64,000 nt of DNA from Archangium gephyra. GTDB lineage: Bacteria; Myxococcota; Myxococcia; Myxococcales; Myxococcaceae. A program made the position numbers and the translations under genes. Below are positions 1 to 9,769 of the stretch, piece by piece (the stretch's first letter is position 1; each line of letters begins with the position of its first letter). Location: contig QFQP01000034.1 of the NCBI GenBank assembly GCA_003243425.1, positions 14,822 to 78,821 of the forward strand, written 5' to 3'. The notes beneath the pieces were generated by a model, which saw only the letters and a list, made by a program, of their open reading frames with translations, had not been told where the DNA came from and ran no database searches.

Positions 1-132
1 ACAGCCGACCGTCAGCAGTGTGAAGTTCTCCGTCGGGGGACTCACACATGAAGCGCTGGGCGATGTCAGGAGGTGCTGGTGAAGCAGAAGATGTCACCGC
101 AGCTGCTGCTCCAGCTCGAACAACCGTGAAGC
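1..132. other. window edge, no supportable gene
   Basis: All plus-strand frames are interrupted by stops (for example TGA at 49-51). A short stretch ending in TGA at 127-129 has plausible codons but no convincing start or length, so I assign no gene. It could hold the end of a neighbour outside the window. Confidence 0.4.
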
Positions 133-798
133 TCAGCCGGCGTACGAGCCCCAGTCGACGATCTGCCAGCCGCGCTGCTGCGCGCGGCGCTTGAGTCTCG
201 GGTCGGGATTCACGGCGACCGGCTGCGCGACGACCTCCATCACCGCCACGTCGCTGAAGGAGTCCGTGTAGAAGGCGGCGCTCTTCACGTCGCCGCCGAA
301 CTTCTGGGCTGCGCGCGTGGCGTGACGGAGCTTTCCTGGACCGAAGCACAAGCCGCCCACGACCTGCCCGGTGTGAAGGCCCAGCGCGTCGACCTCGAGC
401 TCGTTGGCGCAGACCGCGTCGAAGCGAAGCTCGTCGGCGACCAACTCCGCGAGGTAGTTCGTCGACGAGGTGAGCATGATGAGCCGGTCGCCGGCTGCAC
501 GGTGGCGCTCGATGGCGTGCAGCGCGCCGCTCCGGTACGTCTGCCGGACCTGCTCGTGGAAGAAGCGCGTGGTGCGCTCGCGAAGTTCGTTCGACGAGGT
601 GCCGCGCAACGTCGCCACGGCCTCTTCGACCATCGAATCGGCCGACGCAAAACCCATGGTGTAGGTGAGCAACCAACTGGCCGCGCGCAACGCCTTGCGC
701 TTGGACAAGTGCCCCAGCGCGACCTCACGGCGCACCCAGAGGCTGCCGGAGTTCACCGCCAGAATCGTCTTGTCGAGATCGAAGTAGGCCAGCCGCAC
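133..798 (-). CDS. HAD superfamily (IB-type) phosphatase
   Basis: A 221-residue haloacid-dehalogenase hydrolase. Motif I is FDLDKT with D7 and D9 as nucleophile and acid/base, motif II is the LTSS stretch near residue 108, and motif IV is the YTDSFSD stretch near residue 178. This architecture is typical of SerB-like HAD-IB phosphatases, which include phosphoserine phosphatase and lipid- or sugar-phosphate phosphatases. The helical cap between motifs I and II fits subfamily IB. The substrate cannot be read from the sequence. The length is normal for the family and the protein looks cytoplasmic, with no signal peptide. The start ATG sits directly before the catalytic strand, as expected. Confidence 0.85.
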   Translation of the reverse strand: MRLAYFDLDKTILAVNSGSLWVRREVALGHLSKRKALRAASWLLTYTMGFASADSMVEEAVATLRGTSSNELRERTTRFFHEQVRQTYRSGALHAIERHRAAGDRLIMLTSSTNYLAELVADELRFDAVCANELEVDALGLHTGQVVGGLCFGPGKLRHATRAAQKFGGDVKSAAFYTDSFSDVAVMEVVAQPVAVNPDPRLKRRAQQRGWQIVDWGSYAG

Positions 799-805
799 GC
801 GAACG

Positions 806-946
806 TCAGCGTACCGGCTTCACCCACGAAATGCCCTGCGCGTTGGTGCTGGAGGCCGCGACCGGCGCCCACAAGGTCGACTGGCTGCGGTCAGTCGCGC
901 GAATGGTGTCGGTCGTGAAGAAGAACGTGAAGCTCTGGCTCGCCAT
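806..946 (-). CDS. possible 46-residue protein upstream of the HAD gene
   Basis: A short ATG-to-TGA frame on the same strand as the HAD phosphatase, 7 bases upstream of it, with strong G/C third positions. No ribosome-binding site is evident. The opposite strand is also open with similar codon bias, so coding is unproven. No recognisable domain. Confidence 0.22.
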   Translation of the reverse strand: MASQSFTFFFTTDTIRATDRSQSTLWAPVAASSTNAQGISWVKPVR

Positions 947-1008
947 GACGACGCGACAGTGCCCCACGTGATCGATCGCGCAAGTTTTTGGCTACAGAAA
1001 GCTACAGG

Positions 1009-2253
1009 TCACGTCGCGCAGAGGATCTTGATGACGATCGAGAGGTCATCGGCCCGGCGGCGGCACTGATTTCCGAACTGCACACGAGCCGAGGCGCCGT
1101 CGCTGCTCTGCGAGAACGACACGATGCCGTTGTTGGCAGTGGTGCAGTTCTCCGTGGTGCCGTCACCACGCGTGATGACGAACTGCAACAGGCGCGGGTC
1201 GGGCACGTTCGAGATTTCGATGCTCTGAACCACCGACGCCAGCTGCGCGATGTTGATGAGCGTCTCTCGGTACGACGGCTTGCAGATCGAATCGAGATTC
1301 ACCAGCGTGCTGTCGAACATCTCGGCCATCGCGCGCTGGCGGTACCCGGCCTGGTTCGACGTCGGGCAGTCGATGTTGCGAACCTGGTTGCCGTCGAGAA
1401 TCGCCATCGCGGCCTTGGTGGTCTCGCCGACCGGCGCGATGGCAGTCCAGATGACCTCCTTGGCGGTGCCGTCGGAGTTCTTCAGGTCCTGCGTGAACAT
1501 GCGGTGGTACTCGCTGAGCGGCGTGAGCTGCATTTCTTTGTCGGTGCAGTCCGCCACCGCCGAGTTGTCGCCCACCGAAACGGTCGGCGGCCGCACGGTC
1601 TCGCTGCAGTCGTCTTCGTCCGTCAGCACGACCACGAGCAGACGCGCTTCGTCGCGGAGGAAGCCCTTGTTGCCCCCCTGTTCGAGCGGAACGTCGATGA
1701 GGTCGGTCAACAACGCGAGACGAACGGCTTCGAAGGGGGTCTCCTGGCCTGACCCGGCGACGCCCTGCCGCACCAGGACGTCGAACTTCTGCAGCAAATC
1801 CGGGTCGGTACCGAGCAGCAGCCGCTCGCCCGCGGGGTTCTCGTTGTCGAGACCACCGTCAGCCAGCTGCGCAGGCACCGGGCGCAGCTTTCCGGCCTGC
1901 TGAGGGAACTGGACGTAGAACGGCTGCGAACCCAGGCGCCCATTCAAATAGACGGAGGTGGTCACCACGCCGACGTTGAAGTCCGACGGCACGCCGCCAC
2001 CCTTCCGCAGCTCGTCGATGAAGCCGGTGAGCTCACGCGCGACGCTCTCCTGCTCTTCTTTCATCGAGTTGGAATTGTCGATGACGAACAGAATGTCGAG
2101 TTTGGGCGGCTCGATGAGCGGCGGCGCCGATTCGCAGGCGCGCGGCAGCATCAGCTCGGGGTTGTCGATGGGAGACGTCTTGCAGCCGAAGCAGCCCTGA
2201 CAGCTCGCGACGAAGATCAGGATGGAAGTGGCAAGGAGCGTGCGGGTGCGCAT
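1009..2253 (-). CDS. VWA-domain lipoprotein
   Basis: A 414-residue exported protein. An N-terminal hydrophobic segment ends in a lipobox-like VASC with C18 as the candidate acylated cysteine, followed by several further cysteines. A von Willebrand A domain starts near residue 53 and contains the MIDAS signature DxSxS (D59, S61, S63) for metal-dependent ligand binding. The remainder is Asp/Thr/Cys-containing extracytoplasmic sequence. Related lipoproteins are common in myxobacteria, where their functions are mostly unknown. It stands alone on the minus strand, divergent from lon. I infer an outer-surface or periplasmic binding role; the ligand is unknown. Confidence 0.8.
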   Translation of the reverse strand: MRTRTLLATSILIFVASCQGCFGCKTSPIDNPELMLPRACESAPPLIEPPKLDILFVIDNSNSMKEEQESVARELTGFIDELRKGGGVPSDFNVGVVTTSVYLNGRLGSQPFYVQFPQQAGKLRPVPAQLADGGLDNENPAGERLLLGTDPDLLQKFDVLVRQGVAGSGQETPFEAVRLALLTDLIDVPLEQGGNKGFLRDEARLLVVVLTDEDDCSETVRPPTVSVGDNSAVADCTDKEMQLTPLSEYHRMFTQDLKNSDGTAKEVIWTAIAPVGETTKAAMAILDGNQVRNIDCPTSNQAGYRQRAMAEMFDSTLVNLDSICKPSYRETLINIAQLASVVQSIEISNVPDPRLLQFVITRGDGTTENCTTANNGIVSFSQSSDGASARVQFGNQCRRRADDLSIVIKILCAT

Positions 2254-2365
2254 CGCCGTGCATCATGCACCGGACGACCAACCGGGGCGAGAAACGGCAA
2301 TTGTTCGACGCAGTGATTGCGGCTCGGGAAAAAGTGACTAGCCTCCACTCGTTGAAGTCACCCGC

Positions 2366-2383
2366 GGGAGGGCGTTCCCTCCC
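2366..2383 (+). promoter_or_regulatory. perfect hairpin in the lon leader
   Basis: GGGAGGG and CCCTCCC pair perfectly around a CGTT tetraloop, ending 29 bases before the lon start codon. There is no downstream T-run, so it is not a standard terminator. It could be a 5'-UTR stability or attenuation element. Function is inferred only. Confidence 0.4.
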
Positions 2384-2412
2384 AAACCGTTGAAACAAGG
2401 CGAATACTCAAC

Positions 2413-4863
2413 ATGTCCGATGACAAGAAGAAGGCTGTCGGCGCGCAGGCACTGCCGGCCACGATGACGCCGCCCGGCGCCATCAACAAGGACGACATCC
2501 CCTCGGTCCTTCCCATTCTTCCGCTTCGAAATTCTGTCTTCTTCCCCGGTGGCGTGTTGCCGCTCGCCGTTGGTCGCCAGAAGACCATTGCGCTCATCAA
2601 GGACGCGGTTCGTGACGACCAGGTGATCGGCGTCGTGACGCAGCGCAAGGCCGAAGAGGAAGATCCCGGCGCGGCCGACCTCTACAACATGGGCACCGTC
2701 GCCCGCATCGTGAAGCTCCTGAAGATGGGCGAAGACAACTACTCGCTCGTCGTGCAGGGCCTCGCGCGCTTCCGCGTGATGGAGCTGGTGCAGGAGTCGC
2801 CGTACCTCAAGGCGCGCATCGAGCCGGTCGAAGACAAGACCGCCGCCGACAACGTCGAGATCGAGGCGCTCACCATCAACCTCAAGAAGCTGGCGCGTGA
2901 AGTCATCGAGATGATGCCGGAGCTGCCCGCCGCGGCCACCGAGCTGGTCGAGAGCATCACGCACCCCGGTCACCTGGCCGACCTCATCGCCGCCAACGTC
3001 GACGTTCCCATCGAAGAGAAGCAGGCCGTTCTCGAGACCGTCGACCTCAAGGCGCGCATGAAGCTCGTGCTCGAGGTGCTCAACCGCAAGCGCGAGATCC
3101 TCAAGCTGTCGTCGAAGATCGACTCTGCCGTGAAGGGCGAGATGTCGAAGACGCAGCGTGAGTACTACCTGCGCCAGCAGCTCAAGGCGATCAAGGAAGA
3201 GCTCGGCGAGATCGGTGAAGACGAGGAAGAGCTCGATGAGCTCGGTGAGCGCATCAAGAAGGCGAACCTGCCTCCGGAAGTCGAGAAGGTCGCCAACAAG
3301 GAGCTCAACCGCCTCAAGACGATCCCCGCGGCGTCGAGCGAGTACACCGTCGCTCGCACCTACCTCGATTGGATCGCCGATCTGCCGTGGAACAAGATCA
3401 CCGAGGACAACCTCGACATCGAGAATGCGCGCAAGCAGCTCGATGCCGACCACTACGGCATCCAGACCGTCAAGAAGCGCGTGCTGGAGTACCTGGCCGT
3501 GCGCAAGTTGAAGAACGACATGCGCGGCCCGATCCTCTGCCTGTCGGGGCCTCCGGGCGTCGGTAAGACGTCGCTGGGTCAGTCGATCGCCCGTGCCATC
3601 GGCCGCAAGTTCGTGCGTCTGGCGCTCGGCGGCGTGCGCGACGAAGCGGAGATCCGTGGTCACCGCCGTACCTACGTCGGCGCCCTGCCCGGTCGCTTCA
3701 TTCAGCAGATGAAGAAGGCCGGTTCACGCAACCCGATCATGTTGCTCGACGAAATCGACAAGCTCGGCGCGGACTTCCGCGGCGACCCGTCGGCGGCGCT
3801 GCTCGAGGTGCTCGACCCTGAACAGAACAACTCGTTCAGCGATCACTACCTCGACGTTCCGTTCGACCTGTCGAAGGTGATGTTCATCGCCACCGCGAAC
3901 CGGCTCGACACGATTCCTGCGCCGCTCCGCGACCGCATGGAGATCATCGAGATGAGCTCGTACACGTTCATCGAGAAGGAGCACATCGCGCGGAATCACC
4001 TGATTCCGAAGCAGCTCAAGGAGCACGGCATCACCGCCGAGCACTTCGAGCTGACGACGCCGGGGCTCGAGAAGGTCATCACCGCGTACGCGATCGAGCC
4101 GGGCGTTCGTAACCTCGAGCGTCGCATCGCCGAGCTGTGCCGCTCGGTGGCGGTGAGCGTGGCGTCGGGCAAGCCCGAGAAGCAGGTGATCGACGCGCCG
4201 CGCGTGGAAGAGCTGCTGGGCCCCAAGCGCATGGAGCTCAACGTGGCCGAGCGCACCTCGCAGACCGGTGTCTCCGTCGGCCTGACGTACACGCAGCTGG
4301 GCTTCGGCGACATTCTGTTCATCGAAGCGACCAAGATGCCCGGCAAGGGCACGCTCACCATCACCGGCCAGCTGGGCGACGTGATGAAGGAGTCGGTCAC
4401 CACCGCGTTCTCGTGGCTGCGCGCCAACGCCGAGCGCATGGGCCTGCCGCCCACGGCGTTCGAGAAGACGGACATCCACATCCACTTCCCCGACGGCGCG
4501 ACTCCGAAGGACGGCCCGTCGGCCGGCCTGGCGATCGCCACCGCGCTGACCTCGCTCTTCACCGGCATTCCGGTGCGCAGCGACACGGCGATGACCGGTG
4601 AGATCACGCTCCGCGGCATCGCGGGCATGATCGGCGGCGTGCGCGAGAAGGTGCTTGGCGCGCACCGCGCAGGCATCAAGCGCGTGCTGATGCCCGAGAA
4701 GAACAAGAAGGACCTCGTGGACGTGCCGGAATCGGTCCGCACGCAGCTCGAGTTCACCTTCGCCAAGCACGTCGACGATGCGTTGACGTTCGCGCTGGAG
4801 CGCAGCCCGTTCGTGGCCGGCGCGCCGACGGGTGAAGAAGCGAAGGCCGAGATTCGCGCGTAA
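2413..4863 (+). CDS. lon: ATP-dependent Lon protease
   Basis: An 816-residue Lon (peptidase S16) of normal length. The N-terminal substrate-binding LAN domain begins with the LPILPLRNSVFFPG motif near residue 36. The AAA+ module has Walker A GPPGVGKT at 379-386 and a Walker B LLLDEIDK near 445. The C-terminal protease domain has the Ser-Lys dyad S703 (in KDGPSAG) and K746. Lon degrades misfolded and regulatory proteins in the cytoplasm. Myxobacteria often carry two Lon proteins (LonV and LonD); which one this is cannot be settled from sequence alone. The start is supported by AAGG about 12 bases upstream, and a GC-rich terminator follows. Confidence 0.97.
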   Translation: MSDDKKKAVGAQALPATMTPPGAINKDDIPSVLPILPLRNSVFFPGGVLPLAVGRQKTIALIKDAVRDDQVIGVVTQRKAEEEDPGAADLYNMGTVARIVKLLKMGEDNYSLVVQGLARFRVMELVQESPYLKARIEPVEDKTAADNVEIEALTINLKKLAREVIEMMPELPAAATELVESITHPGHLADLIAANVDVPIEEKQAVLETVDLKARMKLVLEVLNRKREILKLSSKIDSAVKGEMSKTQREYYLRQQLKAIKEELGEIGEDEEELDELGERIKKANLPPEVEKVANKELNRLKTIPAASSEYTVARTYLDWIADLPWNKITEDNLDIENARKQLDADHYGIQTVKKRVLEYLAVRKLKNDMRGPILCLSGPPGVGKTSLGQSIARAIGRKFVRLALGGVRDEAEIRGHRRTYVGALPGRFIQQMKKAGSRNPIMLLDEIDKLGADFRGDPSAALLEVLDPEQNNSFSDHYLDVPFDLSKVMFIATANRLDTIPAPLRDRMEIIEMSSYTFIEKEHIARNHLIPKQLKEHGITAEHFELTTPGLEKVITAYAIEPGVRNLERRIAELCRSVAVSVASGKPEKQVIDAPRVEELLGPKRMELNVAERTSQTGVSVGLTYTQLGFGDILFIEATKMPGKGTLTITGQLGDVMKESVTTAFSWLRANAERMGLPPTAFEKTDIHIHFPDGATPKDGPSAGLAIATALTSLFTGIPVRSDTAMTGEITLRGIAGMIGGVREKVLGAHRAGIKRVLMPEKNKKDLVDVPESVRTQLEFTFAKHVDDALTFALERSPFVAGAPTGEEAKAEIRA

Positions 4864-4900
4864 CGCGACCCGCCTGGCCTCGTGAATCAGCCCTCTCCCT

Positions 4901-5855
<955 letters not shown>

Positions 5856-5857
<2 letters not shown>

Positions 5858-6683
5858 GGCTGGCGTGTACCATGCGCGTCTCTTGAATCAGCCCGCTGCC
5901 AGACGACGTGGTCTCCTGTTCGCGTTGATCGCAGGAGCCGCGCTGGTGTCGAGCTGCTGCGTTCTGGGCGCGGTGATGGTGGCGTTCGTCGACGAAGAAG
6001 CCAGGACGGTCAGCCACGCGACGGCGCGCGGTGAAATTCCAACCGGAGACACGCCGCAGCTCTTTCCGGGAAGTCCCGGGTGGTTGCCCAGCGGCAAGGG
6101 CAGCGTCATTCCCGACGCGGAGCTGAACGCCGGCGAGCCGCAGGGGCTGTGGTGGTACCCGCAGCTGCAGTCGACCGGAGTACTCGACGCCGTCGTCGAG
6201 CTCTACCTGCCCGACGGCACGTACGTGCTTCGCCCCCGGCCCGGTGGACCATTTCTGTTCGATCTCGATGGACATCGCGCCGCCGGCTCGACCGTCGGCA
6301 CCTTCAAACGCGAGGGCGAAGCGATCACGCGCGCGTACGATCGCTTCTCGTACACAGAGCCGTTCTCGAAGGGTGAAGACGACGAGGGCCGCTGGTTCGA
6401 CGTGGGGCCCGCCCGCCGAAGACCGATCGCTCCGGTCAAGCGCGAGCACCTGATGGGCACCTGGAGATCGGCTGGCTCGGGCTACACGTTTCGCGACGAC
6501 GGCACCGTCACCATCGGCATCAACAACGCCGCGGCCGTGGGAGAACAGACCGGCACGTGCAAGCTCGACGGGTACCTGATGCTCGTGACTCCGGCCAACG
6601 CGCCGTCGTGGGTCCAGTTCATCGGAAGCACCGGTAACGGCCGATTTCTGATCGTCGGTAACCGGCTCTACGCGCGACCCTAG
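5856..6683 (+). CDS. membrane-anchored protein of unknown function
   Basis: Up to 275 residues. A basic N-terminus (RRR) is followed by one hydrophobic membrane segment with adjacent cysteines (SSCC), then an extracytoplasmic domain with an HLMGTWRSAGSGYTFRDDG stretch that resembles lipocalin-like beta-sheet signatures. The start is uncertain: ATG 5856 collides with the divergent epimerase start at 5857, while TTG 5883 leaves a gap and keeps the signal-like region. No known domain is assigned. Its end overlaps the convergent RHH gene by 4 bases. Confidence 0.6.
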
Positions 6684-6856
6684 AGGCCCAGCGTCTGTTG
6701 ACCCGGCAGGTCGTCCTTATGCTTCTCGAGAATGAGATCGATGCCCTGGCGGATGTACTCAGCCACCGGAACCTTGGTCTTCTGGTTCAGGAGCTTGAGC
6801 AGCTCGTTCTGCTCGGGCGTGATGTAGATCGTGGTGCTGATCTTTTTGCGCGCCAT
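6680..6856 (-). CDS. ribbon-helix-helix (CopG/Arc-type) DNA-binding protein
   Basis: A 58-residue protein starting with MARKKISTTIYITPEQNELL. This is the classic RHH pattern: a short beta strand (STTIYIT), helix A (PEQNELLKLLNQKT), then a second helix (VAEYIRQGIDLIL). RHH proteins bind operator DNA as dimers of dimers. I chose the internal ATG at 6856 because the longer open frame upstream overlaps the divergent lipoprotein gene. No partner toxin gene is evident, so I favour a stand-alone regulator over an antitoxin. Confidence 0.75.
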   Translation of the reverse strand: MARKKISTTIYITPEQNELLKLLNQKTKVPVAEYIRQGIDLILEKHKDDLPGQQTLGL

Positions 6857-6899
6857 GGACGTATGTGACGCTATGTCGACAGCAGATGAGGGCAAGGAA

Positions 6900-7514
6900 A
6901 TGACCGTGACGCGTACTTTCAGGATGTCGTTGCTCGCCGCTGCGCTCGCTTTCGTGGGCTGCGCCACCACCGATGGCGCCAAGGGCGACACCGAGGCGGC
7001 CAATGGCGAGAAGGTCGCCGAGAACATTCGCCAGAAGAAGGCCGACGGCGAGACGGTCAGCGAGTTCGACCTCAACAAGGACAAGAAGCCCGACGTCTGG
7101 ACCTACACCGTCAAGGCGGTCGGGGCCGACGGCAAGGAGATCGAACGCGTCTCCCGCAAAGACCTCGACATCAACTGGGACGGCAAGGTCGACATCGCGC
7201 GCCAGTATGACGAGAAGGAGCAGATCAGCCGCGAGGCGCTCGACCTCGACTTCGACGGCCAGGTCGACGAGGTGATCTTCTACGAGAAGGGTCTCGTGGT
7301 CCGGAAGGAGCGCAACCTGTCAGGCGGTCGCCCTTCGCTCTGGGTCTTCTACGAGAAGGGCCAGATCGTCCGGAAGGAGCGCGACACCAACGGCGATGGG
7401 AAGGTCGACTACTGGGAGTATTGGGAGAACAACCAGGTCGACCGCATCGGTGAAGATCTCGACGGCGACGGCAACGTCGACAAGTGGACCAAGAACCCGG
7501 ACTCCGAGAGCTGA
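6900..7514 (+). CDS. lipoprotein with EF-hand-like Asp-rich repeats
   Basis: A 204-residue protein with a signal peptide ending in the lipobox FVGC and an AAGGAA ribosome-binding site just before ATG 6900. The mature part carries repeated Asp loops resembling EF-hand or dockerin calcium sites: DLNKDKKPDVW, DINWDGKVD, DLDFDGQVDE, DTNGDGKVDYWEY and DLDGDGNVDKW, each followed by aromatic residues. Two near-identical YEKG..VRKER segments suggest internal duplication. Similar lipoproteins are widespread in myxobacteria. Calcium binding is inferred; the biological role is unknown. Confidence 0.75.
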   Translation: MTVTRTFRMSLLAAALAFVGCATTDGAKGDTEAANGEKVAENIRQKKADGETVSEFDLNKDKKPDVWTYTVKAVGADGKEIERVSRKDLDINWDGKVDIARQYDEKEQISREALDLDFDGQVDEVIFYEKGLVVRKERNLSGGRPSLWVFYEKGQIVRKERDTNGDGKVDYWEYWENNQVDRIGEDLDGDGNVDKWTKNPDSES

Positions 7515-7527
7515 GTTCCGGGTCGCG

Positions 7528-7552
7528 CCCGGCGGGCCCTCGCCGGGTCTTC
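7528..7552. terminator. GC-rich stem between convergent genes
   Basis: CCCGGCG and CGCCGGG form a perfect 7-bp stem around GGCCCT, followed by TCTTC, in the 36-base gap between the convergent lipoprotein and SPOR genes. It probably acts as a weak bidirectional terminator. Confidence 0.5.
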
Positions 7553-8363
7553 AGTTCGCGGTGGTGACGATGGCGTTGAGCGCCGTCTCCCGCCGGAAGT
7601 CGTCCATGTAGCGCGACGCCGCGTCTTTCGACCCGAAGCGGCCCATGCGCACGCGATACCAGGTGCCCTTGCCGGGGATCGTGGCTTCCACGATGTACGG
7701 CGCGTACCCCTTGTCGCGCAGGCCCGCCGCGAAGCGATCTGCTTCACCCCGCTCCTGATACGCCGAGAGCTGCACCGTCCACTGGCCATCGGCGACGGTC
7801 TCGGTGGGCGACTTCTGCGCCTTGCCGAAGGCTTCCTTGAGCGATGCGCCGCCCGCGTCCACGGTGCGCGTCGCGGTGGGCTCCGATTTGGGCGTGTCCG
7901 GCAACTTCGCGGGCTCGGGCTTCGGTTCAGGCTTCGGAGCGACCGCCACTGCGACCGGGGTCTCGTCTTCTGCCGACGGCGCAGCAGCCGGCCGGGGCGC
8001 TTCGACGACCTTCTGCTCGACCGGCTTCGGGGCCTCGACGGGCTTCGCGACTTCGACCGGCTTCACCACGGGCGGTTCGGCGATGAGCGTGGGCGTCTTG
8101 CGCGCCAGCTCTTCCTGGAAGGTCAACGCGGCGTCGGCCTTCACGTTCTCGAGTTCTTCGGTGCGGCGATCGAGCTGACCGAGAAGGTCGGTGGGCGCCT
8201 GCTGGGACAGCGCGGTGGTCTCGGCCGTGAGCTTCTTGCCGACGACCACGCCCAACATGAACACGCCGCCGAGCACCACCAGCGACGCGACGGTGATGGA
8301 GACGATCTGGCGGTTGTCGAGCGAGAGCTCGTACTTCTCTTTCAGGCGGTGAGAGTCACGCAT
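7551..8363 (-). CDS. SPOR-domain membrane protein
   Basis: A 270-residue protein with one transmembrane segment near residues 23-45 (IVSITVASLVVLGGVFMLGV), a coiled-coil region with LDRRTEELENV, a long Pro/Lys/Glu/Val-rich linker (repeated KPVE units), and a C-terminal SPOR domain (WTVQLSAYQERGEADRFAAGL through the VRMGRFGSKDAA stretch). SPOR domains bind denuded peptidoglycan glycan strands, often at the division septum. The membrane topology is type II, with SPOR in the periplasm. A cell-wall or division role is inferred from the family. Confidence 0.85.
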   Translation of the reverse strand: MRDSHRLKEKYELSLDNRQIVSITVASLVVLGGVFMLGVVVGKKLTAETTALSQQAPTDLLGQLDRRTEELENVKADAALTFQEELARKTPTLIAEPPVVKPVEVAKPVEAPKPVEQKVVEAPRPAAAPSAEDETPVAVAVAPKPEPKPEPAKLPDTPKSEPTATRTVDAGGASLKEAFGKAQKSPTETVADGQWTVQLSAYQERGEADRFAAGLRDKGYAPYIVEATIPGKGTWYRVRMGRFGSKDAASRYMDDFRRETALNAIVTTAN

Positions 8364-8399
8364 GTGATGAACAACAAAGTAGCTGTATGTGGCACGCCG

Positions 8400-9005
8400 T
8401 CAATTTCGAGGCGCGCCGTTGAGAATCCAATCGCGCAGGAGCGTCTGCTGCGTCGCCGTGAGCGGAGCAGAACCTCCGCGCGGCATGTCGGCTGACAACG
8501 TGCGCGTGTACATCGTGGAGCTGTTGGGCATGCCCGGCACCACGCGCCCGTTGTTGTTGATGAGGTTGTCGTAATTCCAGCTGTGGCACGCGTCGCACTT
8601 GGCGTCCCAGATGGGCTGAATCTGCGCCGAATAGCTGACGTTCTGCGGCCCCGCGTCACCCGCGCCGCCGTCGTTGCCGCTCATGCCGGCGTCGGTCGGG
8701 TTGAACGTACCGGCATCGCGATTCACGCTGGCGTCGGGTGCGTCGGGGAAGCTGGCGTCGTAGTCGCCACCTTCGAAGTTCGCGCACGCGCCGGCGTTGC
8801 AGACCTGGTTGGCCGCGCAGACCTGGCACGTGGCCCCGCCCGCGCCGCACTCGAAGACCGCCGAGCCGGCCAGACAATCACCGGTGTCACTGCAGCACCC
8901 CGCGCAGTTGTCTGCGCCACACGGAGGTTTCGCCGGAACTTGCGGACCACAGGAAATCGCAACGCCAGCAACGAACCCGATCACGACGAACCACGAAGCG
9001 CGCAT
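8400..9005 (-). CDS. Cys-rich lipoprotein with a cytochrome c-like CxxCH motif
   Basis: A 201-residue exported lipoprotein with signal peptide and lipobox AISC. An N-terminal cysteine-rich segment (C..C.GCC.....C) is followed by an Asp/Ala/Gly-rich linker and a C-terminal region with CDACHSW, the CxxCH pattern used for covalent haem attachment in c-type cytochromes. The downstream M..GSAPLTATQQTLLRDWILNGAP stretch matches the tail of small cytochrome c or PSD1-like domains, including a possible Met ligand. A haem-binding surface lipoprotein is likely; redox function is inferred. Confidence 0.7.
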   Translation of the reverse strand: MRASWFVVIGFVAGVAISCGPQVPAKPPCGADNCAGCCSDTGDCLAGSAVFECGAGGATCQVCAANQVCNAGACANFEGGDYDASFPDAPDASVNRDAGTFNPTDAGMSGNDGGAGDAGPQNVSYSAQIQPIWDAKCDACHSWNYDNLINNNGRVVPGMPNSSTMYTRTLSADMPRGGSAPLTATQQTLLRDWILNGAPRN

Positions 9006-9019
9006 TGAGGGCGTGAAGA

Positions 9020-9769
9020 CTAGCGCAGGCGGAGGTCCATCGGACCTTCCAGTTCGAGCGCGTCACCCTCGAATTGCAGTGTGGCTTCAGCGCCATCGGG
9101 CAGCACGAGGCGCGTCGTCTGTCCGAGCATGTAGGTGTCGCCCTCCACGAGCGCAGCGGTGGCCATGTCGGCGGTCTCGGCGAAGACCACATCGTCTTCG
9201 ACCTTCAGCATCGGGCCACCTTCGCCCAGCGCGCCGGCGTGGAGTCTCGCCAGCTTCGCGCGCTGTGACGGCGGTGGAAGCGCCGAGGGCCCCTCACCAC
9301 GCGGCGGGCCTTTCAGGTTCGCGAGGCCGTTGGGCGTGAAGAACGCAGCGAAGTACTCGGCGTTGGTGGGGCCGGAAGACTTCGCCATGGAGGCTGGCGT
9401 GAAGCGATTGTCGGAATAGCGGACCAGCATCGAAGGCGGCAGCGCTTCGGCCTTCACCGGCTTGCCGTCGCGCAACACGAAACGGGGAATCGTCGTTGCT
9501 TCGATCTTCGATTCCTTCAGATCGCCGACCTTCACCTTCTCGTCGTCGAGCACGCGCAGCGCGCCGCCGAAGCACTCGAGCAGCGCCCAACCGTCGGCGT
9601 CGAGCTCATCGGCGGGCATCAGCCGCGCGCCGACCGACAACACCACGTCACGTTTTCCTTCGAGCGATACCGGAGCCGAGGCCGAGTGAAGGCCGCACAC
9701 CGGCCTGGCAGGTTCCTTCGAACAACCGACCAGCAGCAGCGCGACGAGCGCGAACCTCACACGATCCAC
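9020..9769 (-). CDS. lipoprotein of unknown function
   Basis: A 249-residue protein whose N-terminus ends in a lipobox LVGC. The mature part has no recognisable domain but carries two similar beta-rich stretches (LVLPDGAEATLQFEGDALELEG and the RDVVLSVGARLMPADELDADG region), suggesting a FecR-like fold. Its start overlaps the end of the upstream mnmA gene by 13 bases, so the two are probably co-transcribed. Confidence 0.6.
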   Translation of the reverse strand: MDRVRFALVALLLVGCSKEPARPVCGLHSASAPVSLEGKRDVVLSVGARLMPADELDADGWALLECFGGALRVLDDEKVKVGDLKESKIEATTIPRFVLRDGKPVKAEALPPSMLVRYSDNRFTPASMAKSSGPTNAEYFAAFFTPNGLANLKGPPRGEGPSALPPPSQRAKLARLHAGALGEGGPMLKVEDDVVFAETADMATAALVEGDTYMLGQTTRLVLPDGAEATLQFEGDALELEGPMDLRLR

